Shown here: one piece after another, positions 12,431 through 20,929 of the stretch
Layout: each line of letters opens with the position of its first letter
How positions within the stretch are numbered: position 1 is the stretch's first letter
Assembly: GCF_009741735.1 (NCBI RefSeq)
Contig: NZ_WHOH01000001.1
Location: forward strand, 1,240,001-1,304,000
DNA: 64,000 bases
Source of the DNA: Lentibacillus sp. JNUCC-1
GTDB taxonomy: Bacteria; Bacillota; Bacilli; Bacillales; Amphibacillaceae
Direction: 5' to 3'
Notes under the pieces: generated by a model
What the model was told of the DNA's origin: nothing
The model's database searches: none
What the model saw: the letters and a program-made list of their open reading frames with translations, nothing else
Made by a program: the position numbers and the translations under genes

Positions 12431-12496
12431 ATCAAACTTCCTCCTTAAATTGACAGTAGCTCATTTTAATAAAGTCCAACATCACTTGTAGCAGAG

Positions 12497-12939
12497 ACGT
12501 GATTTCCGCTGCGGGAAGTCGCTTTAACTTTATCACAGCTCAAGTGCGACATCTGTTCAAGAAGACCACTTTCACAGTGTCTTCTAGCCTCGGGCACGGC
12601 TTCAGCCTCCTTGCCCCGGCAAGGGGTATGTCGACGTTGTCCGCAAAGGACGGTCTTAGTCGACCCTCCTTAATGTCCTCGCTCCGGGGTCTTCGGACTC
12701 GTGCTGTTCCCGCAGGAGTCGACTTCCCTCCGCTCCAATCACTTTATGTAATACAGTGGCTTGGACGATTTTACTCACATAAGAGTTAGAGAATAACCTC
12801 TCATACCTAGCTTGGGGAAAACACGGAGACTCCTGTGGGAGAAAAAGCCTAGATGAGACCCCGGAGCGCGCAGCGCGAGGAGGCTCATCAGCGCCCACTG
12901 GACGCGGAGTGTTTTCCCCGAGCGGGGGAGGCAGTAGCA
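12497..12939. repeat. Composite hairpin repeat, full copy (R2)
   Basis: Fills the whole gap between two genes of one operon. Left module: GTGATTTCCGCTGCGGGAAGTCG pairs with the region before 12742 (CGACTTCCCTCCGCTC and AATCAC). Right module: GGGGAAAACACGGAGACTCC (from about 12813) pairs with GGAGTGTTTTCCCC (about 12906). A spacer of about 70 bp separates them. Two extra blocks interrupt the left module relative to the 26.6-kb copy: a ~66-bp block starting TTAACTTTATCACAGCTCAA, and a block with the sub-hairpin at 12630-12664. Confidence 0.9.
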
Positions 12940-12945
12940 AGCTGT

Positions 12946-14085
12946 TTAGCCCAGCAATTGTTTCGCTATGACGAGATGCTGGATTTCGTTTGTGCCTTCG
13001 TATATTTCGGTGACTTTGGCATCACGGAAAAAGCGCTCCATCGGATAATCTTCGGTATAGCCGTAGCCACCATACACTTGGAGTGCTTCGATAGCGGTCT
13101 TGGTTGCTGTTTCAGATGCAAACATCTTCGCCATTGAAGCTTGCTTTCCTGTAGGTTCACCGCGTCCAACCATTGCTGCAGCGTTATAAGTCAGCAACTT
13201 GGCCGCTTCAACCTCTGTGGCCATATCTGCAAGCTTAAATGAGATGCCTTGGTTATGCGCAATTGACTTACCGAATTGTTCCCGCTCTTTCGCATAGGCA
13301 ACACCGTGTTCCAATGCAGCTTCAGCAATGCCAAGTGCCTGAGCTGCAATCCCGATTCTTCCAACGTTCAAGTTCGCCATCGCAATCTTGAACCCGTCAC
13401 CTTCTTCACCGAGCATCTGTGATTTCGATACACGACAATTATCAAATGTCAGCCCTACTGTTTGAGAACCATGAAGCCCCATTTTTTTCTCCTGTTTGCC
13501 GATGACAAATCCAGGCGTGTCTTTTTCGACAATAAATGCACTGATGCCTTTACTTCCGGCACTTTCACCTGTTCGAGCGAAGGTAATGTATGTGTCCGCC
13601 ACTCCGCCGTTAGTGATAAACGCTTTTTCACCTGAAAGCAGATAGTCGTCCCCATCTGCTTTGGCGCGTGTTTTCAAGTTGGCCACATCTGAACCCGCTC
13701 CAGGTTCTGTCAGAGCAAAGGCACCAAGATATGTACCAGATGCCAGTTTTGGAATGTAATGCTTTTTCTGTTCTTCTGTGCCAAAGTACAAAATTGGGTT
13801 GGTGCCGACTGATGTATGAACCGACAGCATAACCCCCAAGGCAGCGCTGACCTTGGATAATTCATGGATTGCGATAATATAGGACGTAAAATCCATGCCG
13901 CTGCCACCATATGTTTCTGGAACGGGTACACCCATTAACCCGAGTTCTCCCATTTTAGCAATCAATTCTTTCGGAAAACGATCTTCTTGTTCCATGCGTT
14001 CCACTTCCGGCAGCACGTCTTGTTTCGCAAAATCACGCACCATTTTTTGCATCATCTGTTGTTCTTCAGTAAATGTAAGCTGCAT
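12946..14085 (-). CDS. Acyl-CoA dehydrogenase, butyryl/short-chain type (MmgC-like)
   Basis: 379 aa, second acyl-CoA dehydrogenase of the block. [57 protein letters not shown] and the catalytic Glu in [10 protein letters not shown] are all present. The start is ATG 14085 with GAGGAGG 7 nt upstream; a TTG two codons earlier is less likely. Directly downstream of the 3-hydroxyacyl-CoA dehydrogenase gene, which favours a short-chain (butyryl-CoA) substrate; that is context, not sequence proof. The repeat R2 abuts its stop codon. Confidence 0.92.
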   Translation of the reverse strand: MQLTFTEEQQMMQKMVRDFAKQDVLPEVERMEQEDRFPKELIAKMGELGLMGVPVPETYGGSGMDFTSYIIAIHELSKVSAALGVMLSVHTSVGTNPILYFGTEEQKKHYIPKLASGTYLGAFALTEPGAGSDVANLKTRAKADGDDYLLSGEKAFITNGGVADTYITFARTGESAGSKGISAFIVEKDTPGFVIGKQEKKMGLHGSQTVGLTFDNCRVSKSQMLGEEGDGFKIAMANLNVGRIGIAAQALGIAEAALEHGVAYAKEREQFGKSIAHNQGISFKLADMATEVEAAKLLTYNAAAMVGRGEPTGKQASMAKMFASETATKTAIEALQVYGGYGYTEDYPMERFFRDAKVTEIYEGTNEIQHLVIAKQLLG

Positions 14086-14117
14086 CTGCAAGCCTCCTCA
14101 GCCGCGCTGTTTGATGA

Positions 14118-14969
14118 TTAATCATAAGTGTAGAAGCCACGACCGGACTTTTTGCCGAGCCAGCCAGCGTTGACGTATTTTCTGAGCAGTGGACAAGGTC
14201 TGTACTTGCTGTCTTTAAACCCTTCGTGCAGAACTTCCATAATGTATAGGCACGTATCCAAACCAATAAAATCAGCAAGTGTCAATGGCCCCATAGGATG
14301 GTTTGTACCCAGCTTCATAACCGTATCCACATCTTCCGGTGTTGCAACGCCTTCATAGACAGTATAAATGGCTTCGTTAATCATAGGCATTAAAACCCGA
14401 TTCGACACAAATCCTGGGGAATCGTTCACTTCCACAGGGGTTTTTGACAAGGCATGCGTCAATTGTTCAATTATCTTGTAGGTCTCGTCACTTGTCTGCA
14501 AACCGCGAATGATTTCTACCAGCTTCATGACAGGGACTGGGTTCATGAAATGCATGCCAATGACCTGATCCGGACGATTCGTTACAGCAGCAATTTCCGT
14601 AATTGGAAGTGCAGAGGTATTGGTCGCCAATATGGCATGAGCAGGGGCGTGGGTATCCAGCTCCTGGAACACGCTTGTTTTAACTTCAATTTTTTCCACA
14701 ATCGCTTCAATAACGACATCGCAATCCTTGGCATCTTCCAGTGTGTTGGAAGGTTCAAGACGCTCAAGCGCTGCGTTTTTATCCTCTTCAGTGATGCGTT
14801 CCTTTTCAACAGCTCGGTCCAAACGCTTCCCAATGCCTGAGATGCCTTTTTCAAGGGCTGCTTCATTCATATCGTTTAAATAGACGTTGAAGCCGGACTG
14901 GGCGCACACTTGTGCAATTCCAGCACCCATTTGTCCTGCACCAACGACCATGATGGTTTTTGGTTCCAT
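14118..14969 (-). CDS. 3-hydroxybutyryl-CoA dehydrogenase
   Basis: NAD(P)-dependent oxidation of 3-hydroxyacyl-CoA to the 3-keto form in short-chain beta-oxidation or butyrate metabolism. 283 aa, typical. N-terminal Rossmann motif VVGAGQMGAGIAQ, ATNTSALPITEIA, the catalytic histidine in GMHFMNPVPVMKLVE, and the C-terminal domain with DSPGFVSNRVLMPMINEA, MGPLTLADFIGLD and KSGRGFYTY. It lies 25 bp after the thiolase gene and 32 bp before the dehydrogenase gene, so it is co-transcribed. Equivalent to mmgB in B. subtilis. Confidence 0.94.
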   Translation of the reverse strand: MEPKTIMVVGAGQMGAGIAQVCAQSGFNVYLNDMNEAALEKGISGIGKRLDRAVEKERITEEDKNAALERLEPSNTLEDAKDCDVVIEAIVEKIEVKTSVFQELDTHAPAHAILATNTSALPITEIAAVTNRPDQVIGMHFMNPVPVMKLVEIIRGLQTSDETYKIIEQLTHALSKTPVEVNDSPGFVSNRVLMPMINEAIYTVYEGVATPEDVDTVMKLGTNHPMGPLTLADFIGLDTCLYIMEVLHEGFKDSKYRPCPLLRKYVNAGWLGKKSGRGFYTYD

Positions 14970-14994
14970 GTGTTTGCCTCCTCGGATAATTGTT

Positions 14995-16182
14995 TTACTG
15001 TTGCGGAACTTCGATCATAACCGCATCGCCTTGTCCGCCGCCGCTGCAAATAGCAGCAATACCCAGACCGCCGCCACGTCTTTTCAGTTCATGAATCAGT
15101 GTTAAAATAATCCGTCCGCCACTTGCTCCAATTGGATGGCCAAGTGCAACGGCACCGCCATTAACATTGATTTTTTCCGGGTCAATACCAGCAATTTGAC
15201 CGCTGGCTAGGGATACTGCCGCAAAGGCTTCGTTGATCTCAAACAAATCTATCTGGTCAACCGTGTGACCTGTCTTCTCAAGTAATGTGTTAATGACAAG
15301 ACCTGGTGTTTGCGGGAAGTCTTTTGCTTCAACGGCGACTTCAGCATGACCAACGATCGTTGCCAAAGGCTTTTTACCGAGCTTTTCAGCTGTTTCATCA
15401 GCCATCACAACAAATGCTGCTGCACCGTCATTAACCCCAGGTGCGTTGCCTGCTGTGATTGTGCCATCTTTGTCGAAAGCAGGACGAAGCTTTGCGAGCA
15501 CATCTGTTGTTGTGTCTTTACGCGGCGCTTCATCTGTATCAACTACAACAGGATCCCCTTTACGCTGCGGAACTTCAACTGGCACAATTTCTTCTTTAAA
15601 TTTACCAGTCTCTGTTGCTTGCACAGCGCGCTGATGACTGCGGTAAGACCACTCATCCTGTGCTTCCCGGGTCAGTCCAAATTCATTTGCTGTACTGTTG
15701 CCATACGTGCCCATATGTACACCGTTGAAAGAACACGTAAGACCATCATGAATCATCATATCCTTAACCGTTTTATCCCCCATCCGGTGTCCCCAGCGTG
15801 CGTCAGGCAGAAAATACGGTGCATTTGACATGCTTTCCATACCGCCGGCAACAATGGTGTCTTCATCGCCAAGCCGGATCAACTGGTCTGCAAGCGTCAC
15901 ACTGCGGAGTCCGGATGCACATACTTTATTAATGGTTTCTGTTTTGACTGACCACGGAATTCCCGCCTCACGTGCTGCCTGTCTTGATGTAATCTGACCC
16001 TGCCCGCCTTGGAGCACATGGCCCATAATCACTTCATCCACATCTCCGCCATCAAGAGCAGCGCGCTTCAAAGCTTCTTTAATGGCAATCCCGCCCAGCT
16101 GCGGCGCCGTCAAAGCCTTCAAAGACCCTCCAAACTTACCAAAAGGCGTCCGTGCACCCGATACAATAACTGACTTACGCAT
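14995..16182 (-). CDS. Acetyl-CoA C-acetyltransferase (thiolase)
   Basis: Cleaves acetoacetyl-CoA (or 3-ketoacyl-CoA) with CoA, or the reverse condensation. 395 aa. Catalytic Cys in [11 protein letters not shown], the [10 protein letters not shown] segment, the His in [17 protein letters not shown], and the second Cys in [12 protein letters not shown]. The start is ATG 16182 (MRKSVIVSG), with AAGGATG upstream; an ATG three codons earlier has no spacing to the ribosome site. First gene of the six-gene block through icmF. No enoyl-CoA hydratase gene accompanies it. Confidence 0.94.
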   Translation of the reverse strand: MRKSVIVSGARTPFGKFGGSLKALTAPQLGGIAIKEALKRAALDGGDVDEVIMGHVLQGGQGQITSRQAAREAGIPWSVKTETINKVCASGLRSVTLADQLIRLGDEDTIVAGGMESMSNAPYFLPDARWGHRMGDKTVKDMMIHDGLTCSFNGVHMGTYGNSTANEFGLTREAQDEWSYRSHQRAVQATETGKFKEEIVPVEVPQRKGDPVVVDTDEAPRKDTTTDVLAKLRPAFDKDGTITAGNAPGVNDGAAAFVVMADETAEKLGKKPLATIVGHAEVAVEAKDFPQTPGLVINTLLEKTGHTVDQIDLFEINEAFAAVSLASGQIAGIDPEKINVNGGAVALGHPIGASGGRIILTLIHELKRRGGGLGIAAICSGGGQGDAVMIEVPQQ

Positions 16183-16191
16183 AACCCTCAT

Positions 16192-16379
16192 CCTTTCAAA
16201 TTTAAAATTTATTTATAGCAAATAACCTTACCAATATCATTTAGCTTCCTCGTATTACTGACAAAAGCATCTTAAACATCAAATAATACAAACTGCAAAC
16301 TAGTGAGAATCTAAATCTAACACAATAAAAACAACCTCACTTACTTAACTAAGAGGGACAAACAACAGCCATAATGAGA
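16192..16379. other. AT-rich gap upstream of thiolase operon
   Basis: The promoter of the thiolase-icmF operon should lie here. I see no clean -35/-10 pair and no copy of the TGAATGA palindrome found at fadF. Confidence 0.4.
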
Positions 16380-16383
16380 GGCT

Positions 16384-16622
16384 CGTGATTTGCGCTGCGG
16401 GAAGTCGCTTTAACTTTATCACAGCTCAAGTGCGACATCTGTTCAAGAAACCCACTTTCACAGTGTCTTCTTTGCCAAGAGGCCTGCAGGACGCAGGTCG
16501 TTCGATGTTGGCGCAGGACGCGCCGGTTTTAATCGAACATCCCCTAACGCCTCCTTGCCCCGGCAAGGGGTGTGTCGACGTTGTCCGCAAAGGACGTTCT
16601 TAGTCGACCCTCCTTAATGTAC
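16384..16622. repeat. Composite hairpin repeat, left part (R3), split by the IS
   Basis: Starts CGTGATTTGCGCTGCGGG and carries the same TTAACTTTATCACAGCTC block as R2, then extra loop insertions (see the ncRNA-like entry at 16480-16545) and the 16574-16608 sub-hairpin. It continues after the IS at 18059. Joining the halves gives AATGTACTCGCT, matching AATGTCCTCGCT in R2. Confidence 0.9.
16480..16545 (-). ncRNA. Bacillaceae-1-like hairpin pair in repeat R3 (left module)
   Basis: Two perfect 5-bp hairpins with the same loop: CCTGC-AGGAC-GCAGG (16483-16497) and GGCGC-AGGAC-GCGCC (16510-16524). On the minus strand both loops read GUCCU, the RUCCU loop that defines Bacillaceae-1 RNA as I remember it. 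An outer stem TTCGAT/ATCGAA encloses the second. Whether it is transcribed is unknown. Confidence 0.45.
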
Positions 16623-16654
16623 TGCACTGGACCCATAAAATTGGACACTCGGTT

Positions 16655-17467
16655 TTATGCATTTAACTCAAAGAGCTTACGATAAGCTACTGGGGTTTTT
16701 CGATTTAATCTTGATTTGATTCTTAAATGATTGTAGTAATAAATATAGTCTTCCAGTTCTTTTTTAAAGTGCTCAATGCTGTCAAATTCCTCTAAATACA
16801 GGAATTCATATTTTAGTATCCCAAAAAAGTTTTCTATGACGGCATTATCATAACAGTTCCCCTTGCGGGACATGCTTTGTGTAATGTTATGTTGCTCGAG
16901 CTTTTTCCGATATCGGGGGATTCGATAATGCCAGCCCTGATCAGAATGAATTAACAGTTCGTCGCTGTCCTTTTTGTGTTCCAAGGCTTGATCTAACATC
17001 TTTTCCACCAGATCGAACGTAGGCCTGTTTTGAAGTGTGTACGTAATGATTTCCCCGTTGAACAGGTCCAATACAGGTGAAAGGTACAGTTTTTCGCCAA
17101 ACAGCCTGAATTCCGTTACATCAGTAACCCATTTTAGATTCGGCTTTTCTGCTTTGAAGTTACGCTCAAGAACGTTTGGTGCTGCCTTGCCTGATGGGCC
17201 TTTATACGACTTGTATTTTTTCATTCGGACGACACAATGGATCCCGAGCTCTCTCATTAACCGAAGTACTTTTTTTTCATTTATTTCATGGCCTTTTTCT
17301 TTAAGGACATCTGTTATGCGACGGTAGCCAAGACGGCCTCTGTGTCGGTGATAAATAAAATTAATTCTTCTTTTCCACTTGCGATCAGGGTCCGGTTGTT
17401 TTAAAAGATTGACGTTGTAGTAATAAGTGTTTCTTTTAATACCTGCAACCTTTACAAGCTTACTCAC
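16655..17467 (-). CDS. IS150-type transposase OrfB (DDE integrase domain)
   Basis: 270 aa. N-terminal HTH_21 region (LGYRRITDVLKEKGHEINEK) and an rve-type catalytic core: Asp in WVTDVTEF, Asp in IHSDQGWHY, Glu in NAVIENFFGILK, giving D-D-35-E. Homology continues upstream of the GTG start (VILELRHKFP) in this frame, joining orfA near 17494, so the active enzyme is normally an OrfAB fusion made by -1 frameshifting at an A-rich site (AAAACAAAAG). The catalytic residues are intact. Confidence 0.92.
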   Translation of the reverse strand: MSKLVKVAGIKRNTYYYNVNLLKQPDPDRKWKRRINFIYHRHRGRLGYRRITDVLKEKGHEINEKKVLRLMRELGIHCVVRMKKYKSYKGPSGKAAPNVLERNFKAEKPNLKWVTDVTEFRLFGEKLYLSPVLDLFNGEIITYTLQNRPTFDLVEKMLDQALEHKKDSDELLIHSDQGWHYRIPRYRKKLEQHNITQSMSRKGNCYDNAVIENFFGILKYEFLYLEEFDSIEHFKKELEDYIYYYNHLRIKSRLNRKTPVAYRKLFELNA

Positions 17468-17493
17468 CGGGAATTTATGCCTTAGTTCAAGTA

Positions 17494-18002
17494 TTACTTT
17501 TGTTTTGGTTTTGTTGGTGATTGGTCTTCTTGAACCAAGGCTCTCAACTTTTTTAAATAAGCATTCTCCATACGAAGGTATTCGAGCTCTTTTTCCATAG
17601 CTTCTATTGATTGATTCTCAGGTTCCTGCTTGTTCTTTTGAGTGCGAGAATTCATAACAGAAGGCCCTTTCTTGATTCAAGGGCATCTTCTCCACTTTTC
17701 TCCCACTTTTTCCTCCACCTTCGAACCATAGAAGGATCAGGTATATGGAAAATGGCAGATGCCTCTCGAATGGAATAATGCGTTTCATTAATGAATTCTA
17801 TTACCTTTAGTTTAAAGGCTCTCGAATAGTTTGTATAGGGAAAATCAAATGCCTTATCACCATGGTGTTGAAATAACAACACCCAATACCTAATCACAGA
17901 TTCATCAATGTTGAGTTTATTTGCCAGGTCTCGGTAACTGAACTTTCCGCCCACATAGTCTTTAGCTATTTGTAACTTAAAAACTTTGGTAAACTTGGAC
18001 AT
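17494..18002 (-). pseudogene. IS150-type OrfA, frameshifted
   Basis: DNA-binding subunit with two helix-turn-helix segments (FSYRDLANKLNIDESVIRYW and YSIREASAIFHIPDPSMVRR). The frame stops after ALESRKGLLL. Adding one base in the TTT/CCC run at 17665-17670 restores GPSVMNSRTQKNKQ and the leucine-zipper segment ELEYLRMENAYLKKLRALVQ, ending at 17494 (169 aa, the usual OrfA length). Either the element is inactive or the base call is wrong. Confidence 0.85.
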
Positions 18003-18058
18003 TTTTATACCTCCTAATGTTGGATATGGTGTCCAACATTAGGGGTGCAGCTCAGTAC

Positions 18059-18392
18059 TCGCTGCGGGGTCTTCGGACTCGTGCTGTTTCCGCAGGAGTC
18101 GACTTCCCCCCGCTCCAATCACCTATTTTATATAGTGGCTTGGACGGTTCTACTTAAGAAAGCCAGTAGGAGGGTGAGCGCCACTCAACTAGCTCGGGGA
18201 AAACACGGAGACTCCTGTGGGAGCAAAAGCCTAGATGAGACCCCACAGCGCGCAGTAGGGGAAGGAAGGCTAAAACCGCGACGTCCTGTCGCAACGCCTT
18301 CATGACCCACATCCTGTGGGCCCGAGGCTCATCAGCGCCCACTGGACGCGGAGTGTTTTCCCCGAGCGGTTGCCAGAAGCAGTCATTCAAGT
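18059..18392. repeat. Composite hairpin repeat, right part (R3)
   Basis: Completes the left module (GGAGTCGACTTCCCCCCGCT, AATCAC), then spacer, then the right module from CTCGGGGAAAACACGG (18191) to GTGTTTTCCCCGAG (18353-18366) and the shared end GCGGTTGCCAGAAGCAGTCAT. Its apical loop holds an insertion of about 60 bp absent from R2 and R4. Confidence 0.9.
18258..18325 (+). ncRNA. Bacillaceae-1-like hairpin pair in repeat R3 (right module)
   Basis: GCGAC-GTCCT-GTCGC (18278-18292), enclosed by GAAGGC/GCCTTC (18265-18270, 18296-18301), then CCCAC-ATCCT-GTGGG (18306-18320). Both loops fit RUCCU on the + strand. A related, partly decayed copy is at 45.95 kb. The assignment to Bacillaceae-1 RNA is from memory of its defining loops. 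Confidence 0.5.
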
Positions 18393-18542
18393 TTTCATTA
18401 GATCATGTTGCATCGCAGTTTAAGGTAATGTTCAGATTTATCAACTGTCTTCGGCCTAGAAGCTCCTATATTTAGATGTAAGTTATTTAGTTGAAACCGC
18501 TTACGATTGTTCGATTGAACGTTCGCTCAGGTTATTGTTTTA

Positions 18543-18576
18543 AAGAAGGAGGGGTGTTGTGCGCCCCCTCTTTCTT
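18543..18576 (-). terminator. Terminator after fadF
   Basis: AAGAAGGAGGGG pairs with CCCCCTCTTTCTT around a 9-nt loop; on the minus strand it is followed by TTTAAAAC. It lies 43 nt past the fadF stop. The rest of 18393-18619 shows nothing recognisable. Confidence 0.65.
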
Positions 18577-18619
18577 GTATTCTATCATACTCTTATATAC
18601 AAAACCGAATGGCAGTCTC

Positions 18620-20731
18620 TTAAGCTGTTTTTTCCTCGTCTTCGGTAAAGACGGACAATGCAAGAATTTCAGCAACGTCCATGGTGCTGATGTCTTCTTC
18701 AACATCTTTGGCCTTTGTTCCGTCACTGAGCATCGTCAGGCAGAACGGACAAGCACTGGAAATCATTTGCGGTTTAACAGCTAAGGCCTGTTCAGTTCTG
18801 GAAACGTTGATGCGGTTTCCAGTAGTTTCTTCTGCCCACATCAGACCGCCACCCGCACCACAGCACATACCGTTCTCTTTAGAACGTTCCATCTCTACAA
18901 GTTCAAGACCTGGAATGGAGGTCAGGATTTCCCTTGGCGGATCATAGACCCCATTATAACGCCCCAGATAACATGAATCATGGTAGGTCAAGCGCTGGTT
19001 AATGGCACGCTCGGGCTTGAGTTTACCTTCTTTGACAAGGTCAAACAGCATCTGCGTATGGTGCAGCACTTCTGCTTCATAACCCAAATCAGGATACTCG
19101 TTCTTGAAAATATTATAAGCATGCGGATCGATCGTTACGATTTTCTTCACATCATGTTTATTAAACTCTTTAATGTTCTTCTCGGCAATCTCCTGAAACA
19201 AGAATTCGTTGCCGATCCGACGGGCTGTGTCGCCTGAGTTCATTTCTTTGTTTCCTAGAATGGCAAAGCTCACGCCTGCCTCATTCATCAGCTTTGCAAA
19301 CGCAAGAGCGATTTTTTGACTGCGGCTGTCATAAGATCCCATTGAACTGACCCAGAAGAGGTATTCAAACGATTTGTCTTCTTTCTTCAGTTCTTTAACC
19401 GTTGGGATATAAACGGATTCATCTTCTTCACGCCATTTGATACGGTCTTTTTTCGACAGTCCCCATGGATTGCCTTGACGTTCAATGTTCATAACCGCAC
19501 GCTGGATATCAGAGTCCATTTTTCCTTCGGTCATGACCAGATAACGACGCATATCAATGATTGTGCCCACGTGCTCATTCATCACCGGACAGGCATCTTC
19601 ACAGTTTCGGCATGTGGTACAGCCAGCGAGTTCCTCTTCTGTGATCACATCCCCAATCATACTGGCTGCTTCTACCGTTGCAGCTGCTTGACCTGCTCCG
19701 GCAGCTGCCAGATTGCCTTTTGTCTGGTTAAATGCATATGTCGGCACCCACGGGGTTTTGCCAGTGACTACTGCCCCTTTTTCCGTCAAATGATCCCGAA
19801 GTTTGATCATAATGTCCATCGGAGAAAGCATTTTACCGGTGCCTGATGCCGGACAAACATCTGTACAACGTCCGCACTCAACACACGCATAGAAGTCGAG
19901 CATTTGGAACTGATCAAAGTCCTCTACTTTTCCGGCACCGAAAGAAATATCCTCTTCGTCGCCTTCTTCCATGTCTTCCAGATCAAAGTTGAGTGTTTTG
20001 AGTTTACCCGGTACGCGCTTCGACAAAAATACGTTGATCGGCGCGGCAATCAGGTGGGCGTGCTTGGATTGCGGCACGTATACCAAGAAAGACAAAATTG
20101 TAATGGTGTGGATCCACCAGAACACAAAGAACAGCACCATTGCAGCCGTTCCGCCTATCCAGCTGGTTCCAAGCGCAATTAAGCTGGCCACAGGTTCTGT
20201 CCAAACCGGATCATGACCCTGCCAGACAAGAAGCATGCCATTACCAAGTAAGACTGAAAGCATGAGTGTCCCAATGAACAAAAGTACGAGACCGGCTTTG
20301 AAACCGCGCTTCAGACGCACAAGCTTTTCCACATATCTCCGGTAGAAAGCCCAGACCACGGCGACAAGGATCATGAGTGTCACCAGCTCCTGGAAAAATG
20401 TAAAACCCGGATACAATGGTCCGAACGGCAAATGACTGCCAGGCGAAATGCCTTTAATAAACATGTCAATGGCGCCAAATTGAACAAGTAGAAAGCCATA
20501 GAACATCATGACATGTATAGCCCCTGATTTCTTGTCCTTCAATAACTTTGATTGCCCGAACACAATGGTCCAGACGCGCTTCAAACGCATTTTGATCTCG
20601 CCGTCAAACTCTGACTTCTGTCCAAGTTTGATATAGGCAAGCCGTGTGGTGACAACTTTTCCAAACAAATACAAGCCATACAGCGTGATCGCAATAAAGG
20701 CCAGTAAGTTAATGATTAAAAATGTATCCAT
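18620..20731 (-). CDS. fadF: Iron-sulfur oxidoreductase FadF (ETF:menaquinone oxidoreductase type)
   Basis: Membrane enzyme thought to pass electrons from reduced electron-transfer flavoprotein to menaquinone during beta-oxidation. 703 aa. About six N-terminal membrane helices (residues 1-220; a NarI-like haem b domain by family knowledge). Then two 4Fe-4S motifs: CVECGRCTDVCP from Cys283 and CTTCRNCEDACP from Cys371. Two C-terminal CCG domains of the HdrD type follow (YHDSCYLGRYNGVYDPPREI with MCCGAGGG, and ACPFCLTML). Start ATG 20731 follows AGGGGGAG. It stands apart from the thiolase operon, behind the R3/IS region, with its own promoter. Confidence 0.92.
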   Translation of the reverse strand: MDTFLIINLLAFIAITLYGLYLFGKVVTTRLAYIKLGQKSEFDGEIKMRLKRVWTIVFGQSKLLKDKKSGAIHVMMFYGFLLVQFGAIDMFIKGISPGSHLPFGPLYPGFTFFQELVTLMILVAVVWAFYRRYVEKLVRLKRGFKAGLVLLFIGTLMLSVLLGNGMLLVWQGHDPVWTEPVASLIALGTSWIGGTAAMVLFFVFWWIHTITILSFLVYVPQSKHAHLIAAPINVFLSKRVPGKLKTLNFDLEDMEEGDEEDISFGAGKVEDFDQFQMLDFYACVECGRCTDVCPASGTGKMLSPMDIMIKLRDHLTEKGAVVTGKTPWVPTYAFNQTKGNLAAAGAGQAAATVEAASMIGDVITEEELAGCTTCRNCEDACPVMNEHVGTIIDMRRYLVMTEGKMDSDIQRAVMNIERQGNPWGLSKKDRIKWREEDESVYIPTVKELKKEDKSFEYLFWVSSMGSYDSRSQKIALAFAKLMNEAGVSFAILGNKEMNSGDTARRIGNEFLFQEIAEKNIKEFNKHDVKKIVTIDPHAYNIFKNEYPDLGYEAEVLHHTQMLFDLVKEGKLKPERAINQRLTYHDSCYLGRYNGVYDPPREILTSIPGLELVEMERSKENGMCCGAGGGLMWAEETTGNRINVSRTEQALAVKPQMISSACPFCLTMLSDGTKAKDVEEDISTMDVAEILALSVFTEDEEKTA

Positions 20732-20820
20732 TCCCGCTCCCCCTTGTGTATGATCGTTCGCTATGATAACCCTTTCATTTTCCTCTGAAATATAATTGCT
20801 TTCTATAACACTTATATACT

Positions 20821-20849
20821 ACTTTAAATGTGAATGATCATTCAGTCAA
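20821..20849 (-). promoter_or_regulatory. fadF promoter with palindromic operator in the spacer
   Basis: Minus strand: TTGACT (20844-20849), 17-nt spacer, TAAAGT (20821-20826). The perfect 14-bp palindrome TGAATGATCATTCA (20831-20844) fills the spacer. B. subtilis FadR boxes, as I recall them, use the same half-sites TGAATGA/TCATTCA with four more bases between them. A repressor bound here would block RNA polymerase directly. Confidence 0.7.
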
Positions 20850-20885
20850 CACTAAACTGAAGAAATGACAGTTGTCAGACAAAAT

Positions 20886-20917
20886 ACCGGTGTCCTTCCT
20901 GACAGAAGGCGCACCGG
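20886..20917 (-). terminator. Terminator after argS
   Basis: Imperfect stem: CCGGTG and CACCGG outside, CCTTC and GAAGG inside; minus strand continues TATTTTGT. It starts 13 nt past the argS stop. Confidence 0.6.
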
Positions 20918-20929
20918 CCAGTTCATCAT

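Larger units (their letters stand above)
16623..18054 (-). mobile_element. IS3-family (IS150-type) insertion sequence, 1432 bp
   Basis: Ends are imperfect 26-bp inverted repeats matching at 20 positions (TGCACTGGACCC... on the left; TGAGCTGCACCCC... on the reversed right end; both end TTGGACAC). They are flanked by a 4-bp target duplication GTAC (16619-16622 and 18055-18058). Length and layout (orfA, then orfB in a shifted frame) fit IS150. It is inserted inside an older hairpin repeat; the uninterrupted target can be read from R2. orfA is frameshifted in this sequence. Confidence 0.95.

Noticed and set aside
12656..12940. Open frames inside hairpin repeats (also 26622-26867, 33939-34241, 61095-61394)
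   Set aside because: The same translated sequence recurs wherever the repeat occurs and is interrupted by loop insertions; they are by-products of the repeat.
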